Assembly (NCBI RefSeq): GCF_900116235.1
Contig: NZ_FPAA01000002.1
Location: forward strand, 310,001 to 374,000
Length of the DNA stretch: 64,000 nt
Reading direction: 5' to 3'
From: Marininema halotolerans
GTDB lineage: Bacteria > Bacillota > Bacilli > Thermoactinomycetales > DSM-45169
Below are positions 26,093 to 35,918 of this stretch, in pieces (within the stretch, counting starts at the first letter, position 1; every line of letters starts with the position of its first letter). Below the pieces are notes generated by a model, which was given only the letters and a program-made list of their open reading frames with translations, was not told where the DNA came from and made no database searches. The translations under genes were made by a program, and so were the position numbers.

Positions 26093-26293
26093 AAAAGAAG
26101 ATTCGTTTTCAGGCTATCTGTCATACGAAACTGCTTAATAGATAATGTGATCCCCCTTTTCTCATTAGCTACGACCCTTACAAATACTGAAAATAAAAGC
26201 CATGTTACTATGTATACATTTCATCTATTATGACTTATTTTTTCTCCCTAAAATATTATTCGCACACCCATCGGTTTTTGTTGTCACTTTTGC
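26093..26293 (-). repeat. Dispersed ~200-bp repeat, copy 2
   Basis: Related to 21988-22195 along its length. Here it lies upstream of the CPCC pair rather than a toxin gene, suggesting that an RHS-type gene once stood after it and was deleted. Confidence 0.7.
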
Positions 26294-26362
26294 ATCATAC
26301 GCCTTGTATTCTTTAAAACATTGGATTCCCCACATCCGTGGCAAATGTAGACGCATAAGAAA

Positions 26363-26394
26363 CACTTGTGCATTCTCAAATGAATACACAGGTG
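26363..26394 (-). terminator. Inverted repeat after paralogue B
   Basis: CACTTGTG-ATTC/TGAAT-CACAGGTG hairpin directly after the stop of the 26408 gene and followed by TTTCTT on the minus strand. Confidence 0.6.
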
Positions 26395-26407
26395 AAAAAA
26401 CTTGCTG

Positions 26408-26659
26408 TTAAGATTCGTTCTTGTATTTATCTGGTAAGTATTGTGGCCATACATACTTCTTTATCAATTCTCTCAATTCGTTTTTAAAAATGGTTAGTTC
26501 TTCTTTATCTTCACAACCTGCTATTTCACAAATCTGTTCATCTGTACAGTGTTTTAATACATAATCTATACATCCCTCATAAATCATCAATTCCCCTTCT
26601 GAAAGCCGTAAATCATACAGGATCACACTCGCTATTTCCTCATGATCAAAATATTCCAT
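26408..26659 (-). CDS. 83-residue acidic protein, paralogue B
   Basis: The protein MEYFDHEEIASVILYDLRLSE is a homologue of the 25436 gene over its full length, with a good GAGGAG site eight bases before ATG. It has two Cys (CTDEQICEIAGCE) that paralogue A partly lacks. Function unknown. Confidence 0.65.
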   Translation of the reverse strand: MEYFDHEEIASVILYDLRLSEGELMIYEGCIDYVLKHCTDEQICEIAGCEDKEELTIFKNELRELIKKYVWPQYLPDKYKNES

Positions 26660-26808
26660 CGCCGATTCTCCTCTTTACCGATATTTACCCAGTATAGCGA
26701 CGCTATCTTCTCTCACTGCTTTTTTACAGTGCTCCCACCCCTACATCGTTGATTAAAAAACGATTCATAGAATCCTTTTCTTCTCGAACAGACCCATGAT
26801 ATCTGCCG

Positions 26809-27063
26809 TCATGCTTCAAGATCTCGTACCTTTTCACGTGCTGCCGCTAACTGAGATTCATAGTCCGGATCCAACACTTCTGGTAGTGATCTCTCCAACA
26901 TCGATTCGATATCCCACAAAATTCTTTTTTCAGCCTGATCTTGAATTGTTGATGAATCCTCCAACTCATTCAATCTACTAATCCAATCAAAGAGGACGAG
27001 TGCCTCTTCGTGAGTGAATTGTAATACAAATTTGTCATTACTCAACCTAACCATTCCCTTCAA
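26809..27063 (-). CDS. Small hypothetical protein
   Basis: TTG at 27063 has AGGTGAG eight bases upstream; the ATG at 27054 has none. The 84-residue protein (VRLSNDKFVLQFTHEEALVLFDWISRLNE, then a helical AEKRILWDIESMLERSLPEVLD) resembles small conserved proteins seen near Bacillus toxin/immunity loci. I give it no function. Confidence 0.6.
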   Translation of the reverse strand: MKGMVRLSNDKFVLQFTHEEALVLFDWISRLNELEDSSTIQDQAEKRILWDIESMLERSLPEVLDPDYESQLAAAREKVRDLEA

Positions 27064-27448
27064 CGAACTTTCTCACCTAATCGTAACCTCATTCATTATC
27101 ATCCAAGTTATCTACTCAAGCCCAACCGCGATTAACTAAGGAATTAATCACATCTTATCGTGAACTACTCGTCATTAGAAATAGTAAGCTTCTCGCTTCT
27201 CACCTGATCTCTACTACTATAAATGTCACTTCTGAACAAAATGACTGTCAATTTCCCCATAAAAAATAACCACTGCAGCGAACATAACCGCTGCGGTGGT
27301 TATATATATAATAAATTTTAAGACCCTCTTGTGTTAATAAAAATTAAAAATTCACTTTTATTTGCTGTATTAAATGTCCATTTATATCCATTTATTTATG
27401 GATGGACTTAAAAAAAGAGGGTCGGCAAACGCGATCTTCCATATCCTC
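27064..27448. other. Intergenic region with hairpins
   Basis: Holds the terminator below, a GACCCTCTT (27322) / AAGAGGGTC (27414) long-distance inverted pair and a nested GTCCAT/ATGGAC hairpin. No gene. Confidence 0.45.
27259..27303 (-). terminator. Terminator of the MFS gene
   Basis: ATAACCAC-GCAGCG / CGCTGC-GTGGTTAT stem with one mismatch and TTTTTT following on the minus strand. Confidence 0.75.
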
Positions 27449-28693
27449 TTATGATTTTACAACCTCCCTTATGCTTAATTTTGGGGAGGTAAACTTCCCT
27501 TGATAATATTGTGTTAACCAACTTGCGCCACAAAGCAAGGAGACGACTCCGATACCAACACCTACAAGAGGGATTCCATATTTCTCATAGGCAACTCCAG
27601 ACACGATGTAGGAGAGCTGCATAACCCCTCCATAGGTTGCCATGTGTAGAGCAAACACACGTCCTTGCCTGGATTCAGTTGTATACGTTTGTACCATATA
27701 CGTATCCAACGGAATTATGATCCCCGAACAGATCCGCATGGCATATAACAGGAGAACACCAAAGAAAAAGGTTGAAGTTTGTGTCAAACAAGCAAAGAAG
27801 ACGGCCTGTACAATATAGGAAGCGCCATACCACACCACTGCCCGTTGATGTCGATCACGTACACATGCCTTTACAACATAAGCGCCTGTCAATACTCCCA
27901 AGCCATCTACCCCATATAACAAACCAATGCCGATTCCGTTCATCTGATAAACATTTTTCCCTAACAGTGGGATTAATATTAGATATCCTCCACCAGCAAT
28001 CCCCCAACTTATTCCGATTAAAAGGATGGAACGAACCACTCGATTTTGTGTAGCTTCTTTAAAACCTTCGATTAATGCTTGTCGATACGGAAGTCGATCA
28101 GGCTTACCCTTCTTAGGTAACTGGATCGCTTTGATGCACCATGCTGACCAAAAATAAGAAAGACCATTAAGGATAAAGCAAAGTAGTGGACTAAATATCG
28201 CCGATACTACTCCACCCAGAATGGATCCAACGATGGTCATCACGCTATAAGTAGCAGTCGACCATGCATTTGCCTCTGCGATACGATCCCTGGACACGAT
28301 TAGAGGTTGTACCGATTGTCGGGCGGGATTAAAAAAAGAGCTGAGTATACCGATGAAAAATGAACCAACATACAGGATCCAAATTTCTTCCTTTAAAAAA
28401 GCAACGATAAACGATAGGGTGACGATCCCACGGAACAGGTCCGCTATTATCATGGTCTTTACTTTATGGAATCGATCCACTAGTGGACCCATAAAGGGGC
28501 CGATTATGACAGAGGGCAACATACGTAACATGAGAAGGTAACTGATGGATAACACGGAATTTGATAAATGCAATGCCGTTGACATGATCGCTACTTGATT
28601 AAAATAATCCCCCATAACACTCCCAGCTTGACCCATCCATAAATATCGATAGTTTCTATTTTTAAATAATAAATTATTTTTATTGTTCAACAT
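27449..28693 (-). CDS. MFS efflux transporter
   Basis: The 414-residue protein has 12 predicted membrane segments. The loop GPLVDRFHKVKTMIIADLFRG between helices 2 and 3 fits the MFS drug-efflux (NreB/MefA-like) group. The substrate cannot be read from sequence. It is transcribed alone with its own terminator. Confidence 0.85.
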   Translation of the reverse strand: MLNNKNNLLFKNRNYRYLWMGQAGSVMGDYFNQVAIMSTALHLSNSVLSISYLLMLRMLPSVIIGPFMGPLVDRFHKVKTMIIADLFRGIVTLSFIVAFLKEEIWILYVGSFFIGILSSFFNPARQSVQPLIVSRDRIAEANAWSTATYSVMTIVGSILGGVVSAIFSPLLCFILNGLSYFWSAWCIKAIQLPKKGKPDRLPYRQALIEGFKEATQNRVVRSILLIGISWGIAGGGYLILIPLLGKNVYQMNGIGIGLLYGVDGLGVLTGAYVVKACVRDRHQRAVVWYGASYIVQAVFFACLTQTSTFFFGVLLLYAMRICSGIIIPLDTYMVQTYTTESRQGRVFALHMATYGGVMQLSYIVSGVAYEKYGIPLVGVGIGVVSLLCGASWLTQYYQGKFTSPKLSIREVVKS

Positions 28694-28891
28694 GGTCTAC
28701 CCCTATATTTCACCTAATATTTTCACAAAACAATAAAACTCATCCCCCCTCCTTTACAAAGTTACTTGTTTCGAAAACCCCATCCTATCGATCATGGTTC
28801 ACCACTCTTTGAACCAACGTTAAGCGTGATATCGCGAATGAACATGCCTAACCCCAAGGTATGAGGCATGTTCAAACGATTTACACTCCCG

Positions 28892-29422
28892 TCAGAGTGA
28901 TCGGCAATTGCACTCACGAAGGAGTCCGTCCACCATTCCCTTAACTCGAACCTGACCCTCTTCATTCAACTGACCCTTGTGATCCAATTCATGCTTACTG
29001 GAGATGGCAAGTTCTTCTGGGATGACATGGGCGTGCAAGGTGCGAAAGATTTGACGCAAACTTAATAAGGTTAATGTCCCGGACTTCAAGCCCCCTGTTA
29101 CTGTAAGAAGAGCGATGGGTTTCCCTTTAAATCCAGAGCCATCCTGATAATCGAGTAGGTTTTTTAAGGCACCTGTATAGCCACCATGATATTCTGGAGA
29201 CCCGACAACAAAAGCGTCGGCTGCTTTAATTTGCTCAGCGATGTTACGCATGGTTTCCGTCTGTGGAACGGTAAAACTAAACAGGGGTAAGTTACTTTCT
29301 TGTACACAGATCAGACTGGCTTCATGCCCCTGATTTTGAAAATGGTTGGCAAATAAGTGTAGTGTCCGTTTCGTTGTCGATTCAGGATTCATGCTTCCAT
29401 TGATTAATACGATCGTTGCCAA
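28892..29422 (-). CDS. NADPH-dependent FMN reductase
   Basis: The 176-residue flavodoxin-like protein has the FMN phosphate loop GSMNPESTTKR, SPEYHGGYTGALKNLLDY near residue 80 and VTGGLKSG later. It reduces FMN, azo compounds or quinones in the cytoplasm. It lies 36 bases after the NAT gene, likely one transcript. Confidence 0.88.
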   Translation of the reverse strand: MATIVLINGSMNPESTTKRTLHLFANHFQNQGHEASLICVQESNLPLFSFTVPQTETMRNIAEQIKAADAFVVGSPEYHGGYTGALKNLLDYQDGSGFKGKPIALLTVTGGLKSGTLTLLSLRQIFRTLHAHVIPEELAISSKHELDHKGQLNEEGQVRVKGMVDGLLRECNCRSL

Positions 29423-29458
29423 TATGATTCACTCCTTCTAGTTTAGAAAGTGCTGCTC

Positions 29459-30214
29459 TTATAGTGCGATGCCAAAATAGTACGGCAGTGCCCACTCCAA
29501 TGGCTGCTCAGAGGTAAAAGGGTATTCCGTCTTCTCTTTCCCTTTTGTAATCGTGATCCCCTTATCCGAGAGGGTGATACGACCCTCATGGGTTGCCATC
29601 GTACAGATCCTTTTCTGGGTAAATTTAGAGTGAGGGGAAGTTTGTTTGTAATCACACATGGAGTTAAATGACTCCCATGAACATGGTTCAACCGAAAAAC
29701 GGTATTGGGTTGCCCACTCGCCATTCTTTTGCTTTTGCAACTCATACTCCTTTGACCCTTCCAACTTCATGATGCGATAGCAACCACTGATATCCTCGTG
29801 TACTACTCCCGTTAATGGTAAGGGAGAACGATAATGATCGCCAAAACCTACATCGACTAAATAAGGTTGATCCAAGTAAACCAGTAACGCTAAATGATCA
29901 AATGGAGGGCCAAAAGAGCCTTCTTCATTCTTCACACGTGCAGAAATATAAGAAACTTGATAGCCACAGGCTTGCAGGAGCTCATGGAATAACCCATTTA
30001 ATTCATAGCAGAAGCCACCACGCCCATTTTCAACGACTTTTTTATACAGCGCAGGTATTGATAATTGAATGGGGACGGGTGGGTCTGCCATGATATCTAG
30101 ATTTTCAAAGGGAACATGAAGGACATGATCCTCCTGTAAGCGTGTTAAGAAGGGGAGATTGGGACTTCCTATGGATTGAATGCCAATACGCGAAAGATAG
30201 GCATTGATATTCAT
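29459..30214 (-). CDS. nat: Arylamine N-acetyltransferase
   Basis: The 251-residue protein shows the full Cys-His-Asp triad of NATs: GRGGFCYELNGLF (Cys about 69), FDHLALLV (His) and VDVGFGD (Asp). It transfers acetyl from acetyl-CoA to arylamines and hydrazines. With the flavin reductase below it this looks like an aromatic-amine detoxification pair (azo reduction, then acetylation); the pairing is inference. Confidence 0.92.
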   Translation of the reverse strand: MNINAYLSRIGIQSIGSPNLPFLTRLQEDHVLHVPFENLDIMADPPVPIQLSIPALYKKVVENGRGGFCYELNGLFHELLQACGYQVSYISARVKNEEGSFGPPFDHLALLVYLDQPYLVDVGFGDHYRSPLPLTGVVHEDISGCYRIMKLEGSKEYELQKQKNGEWATQYRFSVEPCSWESFNSMCDYKQTSPHSKFTQKRICTMATHEGRITLSDKGITITKGKEKTEYPFTSEQPLEWALPYYFGIAL

Positions 30215-30421
30215 TGGTCATGTTCTCCTTTCCTTACATCGCGGACGTTTTTTATCGCAAAAATAATTGATCATTCATGACCCGTACAAATTAAATCATA
30301 TACGATCCGTTCCTATTGAACTTCCACCCATATACTGAAATCGCTCTACATAAATTGTCTTAAGCCCTCCTACTAAGCATGGGGAACGCTCTCCCGACAA
30401 GGACTTCATCACTGAAAAGCC

Positions 30422-30450
30422 TTTCATTTTGCCCAGATTTGGTGTATAAT
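30422..30450 (+). promoter_or_regulatory. Promoter of the antiporter gene
   Basis: A perfect -10 TATAAT (30445) with a weak -35 TTTCAT 17 bases upstream. Transcription would give a leader of about 90 bases. Confidence 0.6.
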
Positions 30451-30482
30451 ATACGTAATTGCATAGGTAACGTTTTCTTAGG

Positions 30483-30519
30483 AGGAGCCTGTCACCAAGG
30501 GCTCCTTTTATGCTTTTTT
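30483..30519 (+). terminator. Leader hairpin, possible attenuator
   Basis: AGGAGCC and GGCTCCT pair across a 10-base loop and are followed by TTTTATGCTTTTTT, all between the promoter and the antiporter start. It has the form of an intrinsic terminator in a 5' leader. No known riboswitch (such as ydaO) fits. Confidence 0.6.
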
Positions 30520-30544
30520 AGGACACAATACCCTTGGAAAGGAG

Positions 30545-31675
30545 ATGAAGGCCTTGCTATTTTTCGAATTGCTCATCATCCTGATTAGCACCAAACTGGC
30601 AGGGGACCTAAGTGTTCGGTTGGGGCAGCCCTCGGTCTTGGGTAAACTGTTGGTCGGTATCCTCATTGGACCTGCCGTACTGGGCTGGATTGATAATAGC
30701 CATACCATCAAGGAATTAAGTGAAATTGGCGTACTTCTTCTGATGTTTCTGGCCGGATTGGAAACCGACATTAATGAACTGAATAAAAATCGCCGTTCTT
30801 CCTTCGCAGTTGCCATCGGTGGAATTATTCTTCCGATGGTCGGTGGCTATTTAGCAGGAAAAGTTCTTGGGATCTCAGATACTTCTGCACTTTTTATCGG
30901 CCTTTTACTCTCTGCTACATCGGTTAGTATCACGGTTCAGACGCTGCGTGACATGGGCAAACTAAAAACAAAGGAAAGTGTCACCATCCTCGGTGCTGCT
31001 ATTGTCGATGATGTGCTAGTGGTCGTCTTACTCGCATTTTTAATGAGTTTTGTTGGAGCAGGCGATGTCAGTTTAGGCTTAGTGATCGGAAAGAAAATCG
31101 CCTTCTTCCTCATTGCCATTCTTTTGGGATGGAAAGTCGTCCCATGGCTCATGCGCTGGCTTGTGACCTTACGTGTTACACAAATGGTGATTAGCACCGG
31201 TTTAATTATCTGCTTTGGATTTGCATTTCTTTCCGAAGAGATGGGTGTTGCCGGAATCATTGGTGCTTTTATCGCAGGGGTAGCTATCTCTCAAACCCCC
31301 TATAAGCATGAAGTTGAGCAAAAGTTAGAGCCAATTGCATACGCTGTTTTTGTCCCTGTATTTTTTGTAAGCATTGGTCTATCCGTCTCTTTTACAGGAC
31401 TTGGCGATCAGATTGGTCTTATTCTTGGACTTACTGTACTTGCTGTCGCAACCAAGTTAGTCGGTAGTGGGTTAGGGGCTCGCTTAACCGGATTTAATCT
31501 ACGGTCTTCCTTTGGTATTGGCACAGGAATGATCTCCCGTGGCGAAGTCGCTCTCATCATCGCTTCCCTCGGTTTGGAGCGGGGACTGTTGGCTCAGGAA
31601 TTTTATACGTCAACCATTATTGTGGTCATCTTAACCACCCTACTCACTCCACCATTGTTGAAGAAAGTATTTTAA
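30545..31675 (+). CDS. Monovalent cation:proton antiporter (CPA2 family)
   Basis: The 376-residue protein has about 12 membrane helices with the CPA2 signatures GQPSVLGKLLVGILIGPAVLG near the N-terminus, LLLMFLAGLETD, ATSVSITVQTL and IVDDVLVVVLLAF (the DD ion site), plus ISRGEVALIIA near the end. It exchanges Na+ or K+ for H+. The ATG abuts AAAGGAG, so the TTG at 30551, nine bases after GGAG, may be the true start. No TrkA_N regulatory domain is attached. Confidence 0.9.
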   Translation: MKALLFFELLIILISTKLAGDLSVRLGQPSVLGKLLVGILIGPAVLGWIDNSHTIKELSEIGVLLLMFLAGLETDINELNKNRRSSFAVAIGGIILPMVGGYLAGKVLGISDTSALFIGLLLSATSVSITVQTLRDMGKLKTKESVTILGAAIVDDVLVVVLLAFLMSFVGAGDVSLGLVIGKKIAFFLIAILLGWKVVPWLMRWLVTLRVTQMVISTGLIICFGFAFLSEEMGVAGIIGAFIAGVAISQTPYKHEVEQKLEPIAYAVFVPVFFVSIGLSVSFTGLGDQIGLILGLTVLAVATKLVGSGLGARLTGFNLRSSFGIGTGMISRGEVALIIASLGLERGLLAQEFYTSTIIVVILTTLLTPPLLKKVF

Positions 31676-31684
31676 ATCAGGATA

Positions 31685-31721
31685 AAAAATAACCGCCTGC
31701 GCGATGCAGGCGGTTATTTTT
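31685..31721. terminator. Bidirectional terminator
   Basis: AAAAATAACCGCCTGC/GCAGGCGGTTATTTTT between convergent genes; overlaps the stop of the DUF4870 gene by one or two bases. Confidence 0.9.
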
Positions 31722-32022
31722 ATTGGATGAAGGATTTTACGATTGGATATTGAAACTCCTGGTCCTGGATGGCCCTGATGATACCAATAATCGGGATAAT
31801 CAGTGCGATTAGGCCAAAGCCGATTAAGAACGGAATACCAATTAAGATAAAGGATAGGACCCATGAGATCCCTATCAATACGGAGATGACAAAGTGGAAT
31901 ACCACGGCTTGCAAAGACAGTCGTTTAAGCTCCTGCTCACTCGCAAGAAGCCATACCACTAACGGTAATAACACAGGCGCAAACCATGTACTCGCATGAA
32001 TCAATATTTTTACGATTTTCAT
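31720..32022 (-). CDS. DUF4870 membrane protein
   Basis: Start at 32022 (MKIVKI) has GGAGG five bases upstream; the longer frame starts inside that site. The 100-residue protein has three hydrophobic segments, with LSLQAVVFHFVISVL and PIIGIIRAIQDQEF typical of DUF4870/TM2-like proteins. Function unknown. Confidence 0.8.
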   Translation of the reverse strand: MKIVKILIHASTWFAPVLLPLVVWLLASEQELKRLSLQAVVFHFVISVLIGISWVLSFILIGIPFLIGFGLIALIIPIIGIIRAIQDQEFQYPIVKSFIQ

Positions 32023-32198
32023 TTGATCCTCCATTCATGAATTACCCCCAGCGTTTGATTGCCACTTGTTACTATTCTTTATATCACGAATTCCCTTTGG
32101 AAAACTACTCCTTATTTCACCCACATGGACAATCTGACTCCATGAGCGCTAACGGCGAACAGGGGGATTTTCCTGTCCGCTGCTCATGCTATCTTCAC

Positions 32199-33356
32199 TT
32201 ATCCCTGACCCATCCCGTCCATCAGAACACGAATCACTTCTGGACGTGAAAATTCCGGAGGAGGGGTAATTCCTTGTTTCAGCATCGAACGCACTTTTGT
32301 TCCTGATAAGGAGACATGATCTTCATCTGGGTGCGGACACGTTTTATAGGAGGCCATTCCTGCACACCGTCGGCAATAAAAGCTGTTTTCAAAAAATAAG
32401 GGGGTAATTCCTAACTCCTCAGGATGGAAAGAGCTTAGTAGCTCTTGCGCATCATAGGTTCCATAAAAATCGCCAACCCCTGCGTGATCTCTCCCGACAA
32501 TAAAATGAGTACATCCATAGTTTTTACGAACCAAGGCATGAAAAACAGCTTCCCGAGGGCCTGCATATCGCATGGCGGCAGGAAACACACTGAGAAAAAC
32601 ACGCTCTTTTGGATAATAGGCTTCCAAGATCGCTTCATAGCTCTTCATACGTACTTCCGCTGGAATATCGTCGGATTTGGTCTCTCCAACCAACGGATGT
32701 AAAAAGAGACCATCCACCGTTTCTAAGGCCGATTTTTGAATGTATTCATGGGCACGATGAACAGGATTCCGTGTTTGAAAGCCAACTACCTTCTTCCAGC
32801 CTCTTTCAGCAAAAATCTGTCGGCTTTCCAGTGGATCCGTATAATACTGGGAAAAGGGGCCGCGTTCTGTTGGATTCAGGTAGGTAATCGGACCACCGAC
32901 CATCCAGGGGGAAGTCGTTAAAAGGTAAGCGACACCTGGATGAGTCGTATCCACTGTCCGAAATACTTGCTGTGCTTCTTTCATCGGATCGATCTTATAA
33001 ATACTTTCCACGGTTAAGAGTCCACAGAGATTGCCCGCTAAGTCCTTTAAGGCAACCTCCTTACCCATGACTACCTGATTCAATTCCTCTTCGGACACTG
33101 GAAGAGTGATCGGCAGACTCCATAGCGTTCCATCTGCAAGGCGCATCGTGTCCCGTACCCTTTGATAATCAGTTTCGTTCATAAACCCCACTAAGGGTGA
33201 AAATACTCCGGTCCCAATGCATTCTAAATCCGATCGCCCTCGAGATGACAGGGTGATCGCAGGGTATTCTTGCGCTCTTCTTCGCGCATCTTGTTCTTCT
33301 AACCCACTGCATAAACGACGGACTAACTCTCCGCCGTGAGGCACAGAAACCATCAT
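32199..33356 (-). CDS. sat: Sulfate adenylyltransferase
   Basis: The 385-residue ATP sulfurylase makes adenylyl sulfate from ATP and sulfate. It has [12 protein letters not shown] (HxxH) near residue 195, [14 protein letters not shown] near 290 and the zinc-site CRRC-like motif FYCRRCAGM. It is 22 bases downstream of cysH, so both act in one assimilatory operon. cysC and the sulfite reductase genes are not in this window. Confidence 0.95.
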   Translation of the reverse strand: MMVSVPHGGELVRRLCSGLEEQDARRRAQEYPAITLSSRGRSDLECIGTGVFSPLVGFMNETDYQRVRDTMRLADGTLWSLPITLPVSEEELNQVVMGKEVALKDLAGNLCGLLTVESIYKIDPMKEAQQVFRTVDTTHPGVAYLLTTSPWMVGGPITYLNPTERGPFSQYYTDPLESRQIFAERGWKKVVGFQTRNPVHRAHEYIQKSALETVDGLFLHPLVGETKSDDIPAEVRMKSYEAILEAYYPKERVFLSVFPAAMRYAGPREAVFHALVRKNYGCTHFIVGRDHAGVGDFYGTYDAQELLSSFHPEELGITPLFFENSFYCRRCAGMASYKTCPHPDEDHVSLSGTKVRSMLKQGITPPPEFSRPEVIRVLMDGMGQG

Positions 33357-33378
33357 TCATCCCCCTGTTACCGATTTT

Positions 33379-34134
33379 TCAGACTTTTTTGTTCCGGTTT
33401 GCCCTTCCTCCGGGATGAAGCCCACATTCTGTCTTCCCAAAACTTGACCACCTGCCGGCACGCGGATCTTCCCCTTTTTTGACGGATCGCGTACATGGAA
33501 TACAACCAATACTGGGATAGTTTTTTTCGTGCAATGGATTATAAGGAATGCGATGCTGATGAATATATTCCCATACATCCTTCGCTGAATGATATGCAAG
33601 AGGATTAACTTTAACCAAACCAAACTGACGATCCCATTCCACGACTTCTGTTTGTGCACGACTCGGCGCTTGATCCCGGCGAATTCCAGTGATCCACGCA
33701 GAACAGCTAGCTAAGTAGCGACGTAAGGGTTCCACTTTACGAATCATACAGCATTGATCCGGTTCTCGTTTCCAGAGTTCTTCGCCCCATAGTTGTGCCT
33801 GCTTCGCTAATGTATAGGCAGGGGTTACTCGAATAAAGGAAACCCCACAGGCTTCAGCAAGCCGATCTCGTGTCTCATAGGTCTCCTTAAATAAAAGATC
33901 CGTATCTAAGTAAAAAATCCGCGCTTGTTTATTCACACAAGATATGCGGTGAACTAACGAGACATCTTCGAAGCCAAAACTACATGCTAATGCAAGCCCT
34001 GAACCAAACTCTTGAACAGCCCATTGAATAATCGCATCCGGGTTTTTTTCAGACAAGGTAGAGGCGACTTTATGGATACGTTCTTCATTCCATTTCTTCT
34101 TTTCATTTTTGTACCATTCGTTATTTTGTTTCAC
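33379..34134 (-). CDS. cysH: Phosphoadenylyl/adenylyl-sulfate reductase
   Basis: GTG at 34134 has AAGGAGG nine bases upstream; the ATG at 34194 lacks one. The 251-residue protein has the PP-loop-type SFGFEDVSL, the iron-sulfur Cys pairs QCCMIRKVEPL and IGCIPCT, and the catalytic Cys in TECGLH. The two Cys pairs mark the [4Fe-4S] bacterial form that reduces APS to sulfite, which fits the absence of cysC. Confidence 0.95.
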   Translation of the reverse strand: MKQNNEWYKNEKKKWNEERIHKVASTLSEKNPDAIIQWAVQEFGSGLALACSFGFEDVSLVHRISCVNKQARIFYLDTDLLFKETYETRDRLAEACGVSFIRVTPAYTLAKQAQLWGEELWKREPDQCCMIRKVEPLRRYLASCSAWITGIRRDQAPSRAQTEVVEWDRQFGLVKVNPLAYHSAKDVWEYIHQHRIPYNPLHEKNYPSIGCIPCTRSVKKGEDPRAGRWSSFGKTECGLHPGGRANRNKKV

Positions 34135-34530
34135 GATTACTTCCCTCCTTCCTTCTTTCCTTATTCGCAGGAAGGTGCTAATGACACATTGCATTTTTCG
34201 AAGATTGCCATAATGATAAAATCAATCTATACTAGAATAAATTAGTTGAAATGAGGGATTATCATTGCCAGAAGCAAACCAACCATTTTTTTTTATTAAA
34301 AAATCATCCAGTCATGTAATGGAGCAGGCGTATTGAAGGCTTTTCTGCAATGTCTATTGCTAGAGAATATGCAAATACACCTCTTAAATACACACGTGCC
34401 CTTATATTACTTCCCTGCTCCCCTTGAACATTCGGCACTTGTGGCTACTCTCTGACTTCTGCTTGCCAAAAACATTTCATCAGAGCGAACCCCTTGTGTT
34501 GATCACAAACACGAAGGGATTGTATTTTAC
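34135..34530. other. Divergent spacer of cysH and MFS gene
   Basis: No gene. Near the MFS start a hairpin CCCTTGTGTT/AAACACGAAGGG (about 34490-34516) includes the only ribosome-site-like AAGGG, so access to the start may be structured. Confidence 0.45.
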
Positions 34531-35811
34531 ATGCCGCGCTTTTCCGCTTATCCAATGTATTTATTCTATACGGGAATCGGTGCGTTTGCTTTTAGCTTGA
34601 TGAGTACAGCAACCGTTCTCTATTTTATTAAAGCCGTTGATTTAGGTCCTACACAATTATTACTGGTTGGTTTTGTATTGGAAATTACCGTCTTCTTATT
34701 TGAAATACCAACAGGGATCGTTGCTGATTTGTACAGCCGGCGCTTATCCATGGCCATCGGTTTTTTTCTCATGGGATGCGCCTTTTTATTGACAAGCTTA
34801 TTCCCCCTTTTGCTAACCATCCTGATTAGTCAGGTGTTGTGGGGCATCGGTTACACCTTTCAAAGTGGAGCCGATCGGGCTTGGATTGCCGATGAGATGA
34901 AAACCGCTTCGATGGAGTCGATCTATCTACGCGGTGCACAAATTGGTCAGGTTGCCGCCTTCCTAGGAATCGGCGTTAGCATCCTGTTTGCGCAACTATC
35001 CCTTGCTTTTCCCATTGGAATTGCAGGAGGGCTATTGATCATCACCTCCCTTGTCATTCAGGCTTTTTTTCCTGAGACCGGGTTTCAACCTCAGTCACGT
35101 CAGCAAAAAAGCCTCTGGCAGGGGATGATGGGTACTTTTACAGAAGGAGTAAAAACGGTGCGCCATCATTCCTTACTCACGATCATGTTGATCATGAGTC
35201 TCTTTATGGGTCTCTATGGAGAAGGGTTTGATCGACTGTGGCAAAAGCATTTATTGGACTCCTTTACGCTACCGTTGTTTGGTCAATCTGGTGAAATCTT
35301 ATGGTTTGGTGGGCTTAACGCCGTTTCCCTCCTCTTAAATATTTTGGTGGTGGAATGGCTACGACGCCAATTACAACGAACCGGGAAGTTAACTAAAGGA
35401 TGGGTCTTATTGGTCATCCATCTCCTATTGATGGGCACCATTCTGCTTTTTGCTTGGACCGTCTCCCTCCCCTTCGCTTTAGCAGCCTACTGTAGCACCT
35501 TTATCCTGCGTGGGGTGAATCAACCGCTTTTTACTGCCTGGTTGAATGAGTCCATTCATACCCCACACCTGCGGGCCACCCTTTTTTCCATGCAAGGACA
35601 ACTGGCATCCTTTGGTGAAGTCATCGGTGGTCCATTGGTCATGTTAGTCTTATTTTTATCAGGGGGGGATAGTGAAGTGGCGGGCCTAACGACTTCTGCC
35701 TTCTTGCTGCTTCCGATCTGCTTCCTCCTCCTCCTTGCATTAAGATCAAAGGTTGTTAAATATCCATCCGCCTCGGATCACACCATGACGAATGATTCAG
35801 CGCAGTTATAA
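34531..35811 (+). CDS. MFS transporter
   Basis: The 426-residue protein has 12 membrane helices with the MFS loop GIVADLYSRRLSMAIG between helices 2 and 3 and QSGADRAWIADEM after helix 4, typical of the putative tetracycline/macrolide efflux-like group. The substrate is unknown. The start is a single ATG after a weak site. Confidence 0.82.
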   Translation: MPRFSAYPMYLFYTGIGAFAFSLMSTATVLYFIKAVDLGPTQLLLVGFVLEITVFLFEIPTGIVADLYSRRLSMAIGFFLMGCAFLLTSLFPLLLTILISQVLWGIGYTFQSGADRAWIADEMKTASMESIYLRGAQIGQVAAFLGIGVSILFAQLSLAFPIGIAGGLLIITSLVIQAFFPETGFQPQSRQQKSLWQGMMGTFTEGVKTVRHHSLLTIMLIMSLFMGLYGEGFDRLWQKHLLDSFTLPLFGQSGEILWFGGLNAVSLLLNILVVEWLRRQLQRTGKLTKGWVLLVIHLLLMGTILLFAWTVSLPFALAAYCSTFILRGVNQPLFTAWLNESIHTPHLRATLFSMQGQLASFGEVIGGPLVMLVLFLSGGDSEVAGLTTSAFLLLPICFLLLLALRSKVVKYPSASDHTMTNDSAQL

Positions 35812-35918
35812 TAAGATCTCACTCTTTCCTTGCTCTACAGTCGAGCAATCCGTACAATGGTCGATAAGGTCGCCATGATAGATAACTGAAATGGATTCGC
35901 ATAGGAGGAGACGATTGA

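Noticed and set aside
30230-30545. ydaO-type c-di-AMP riboswitch before the antiporter
   Set aside because: The conserved core sequences of that motif are not present; only a simple hairpin is seen.
30379-30588. Short ORF over the antiporter leader
   Set aside because: Covers the promoter and hairpin, not coding in character.
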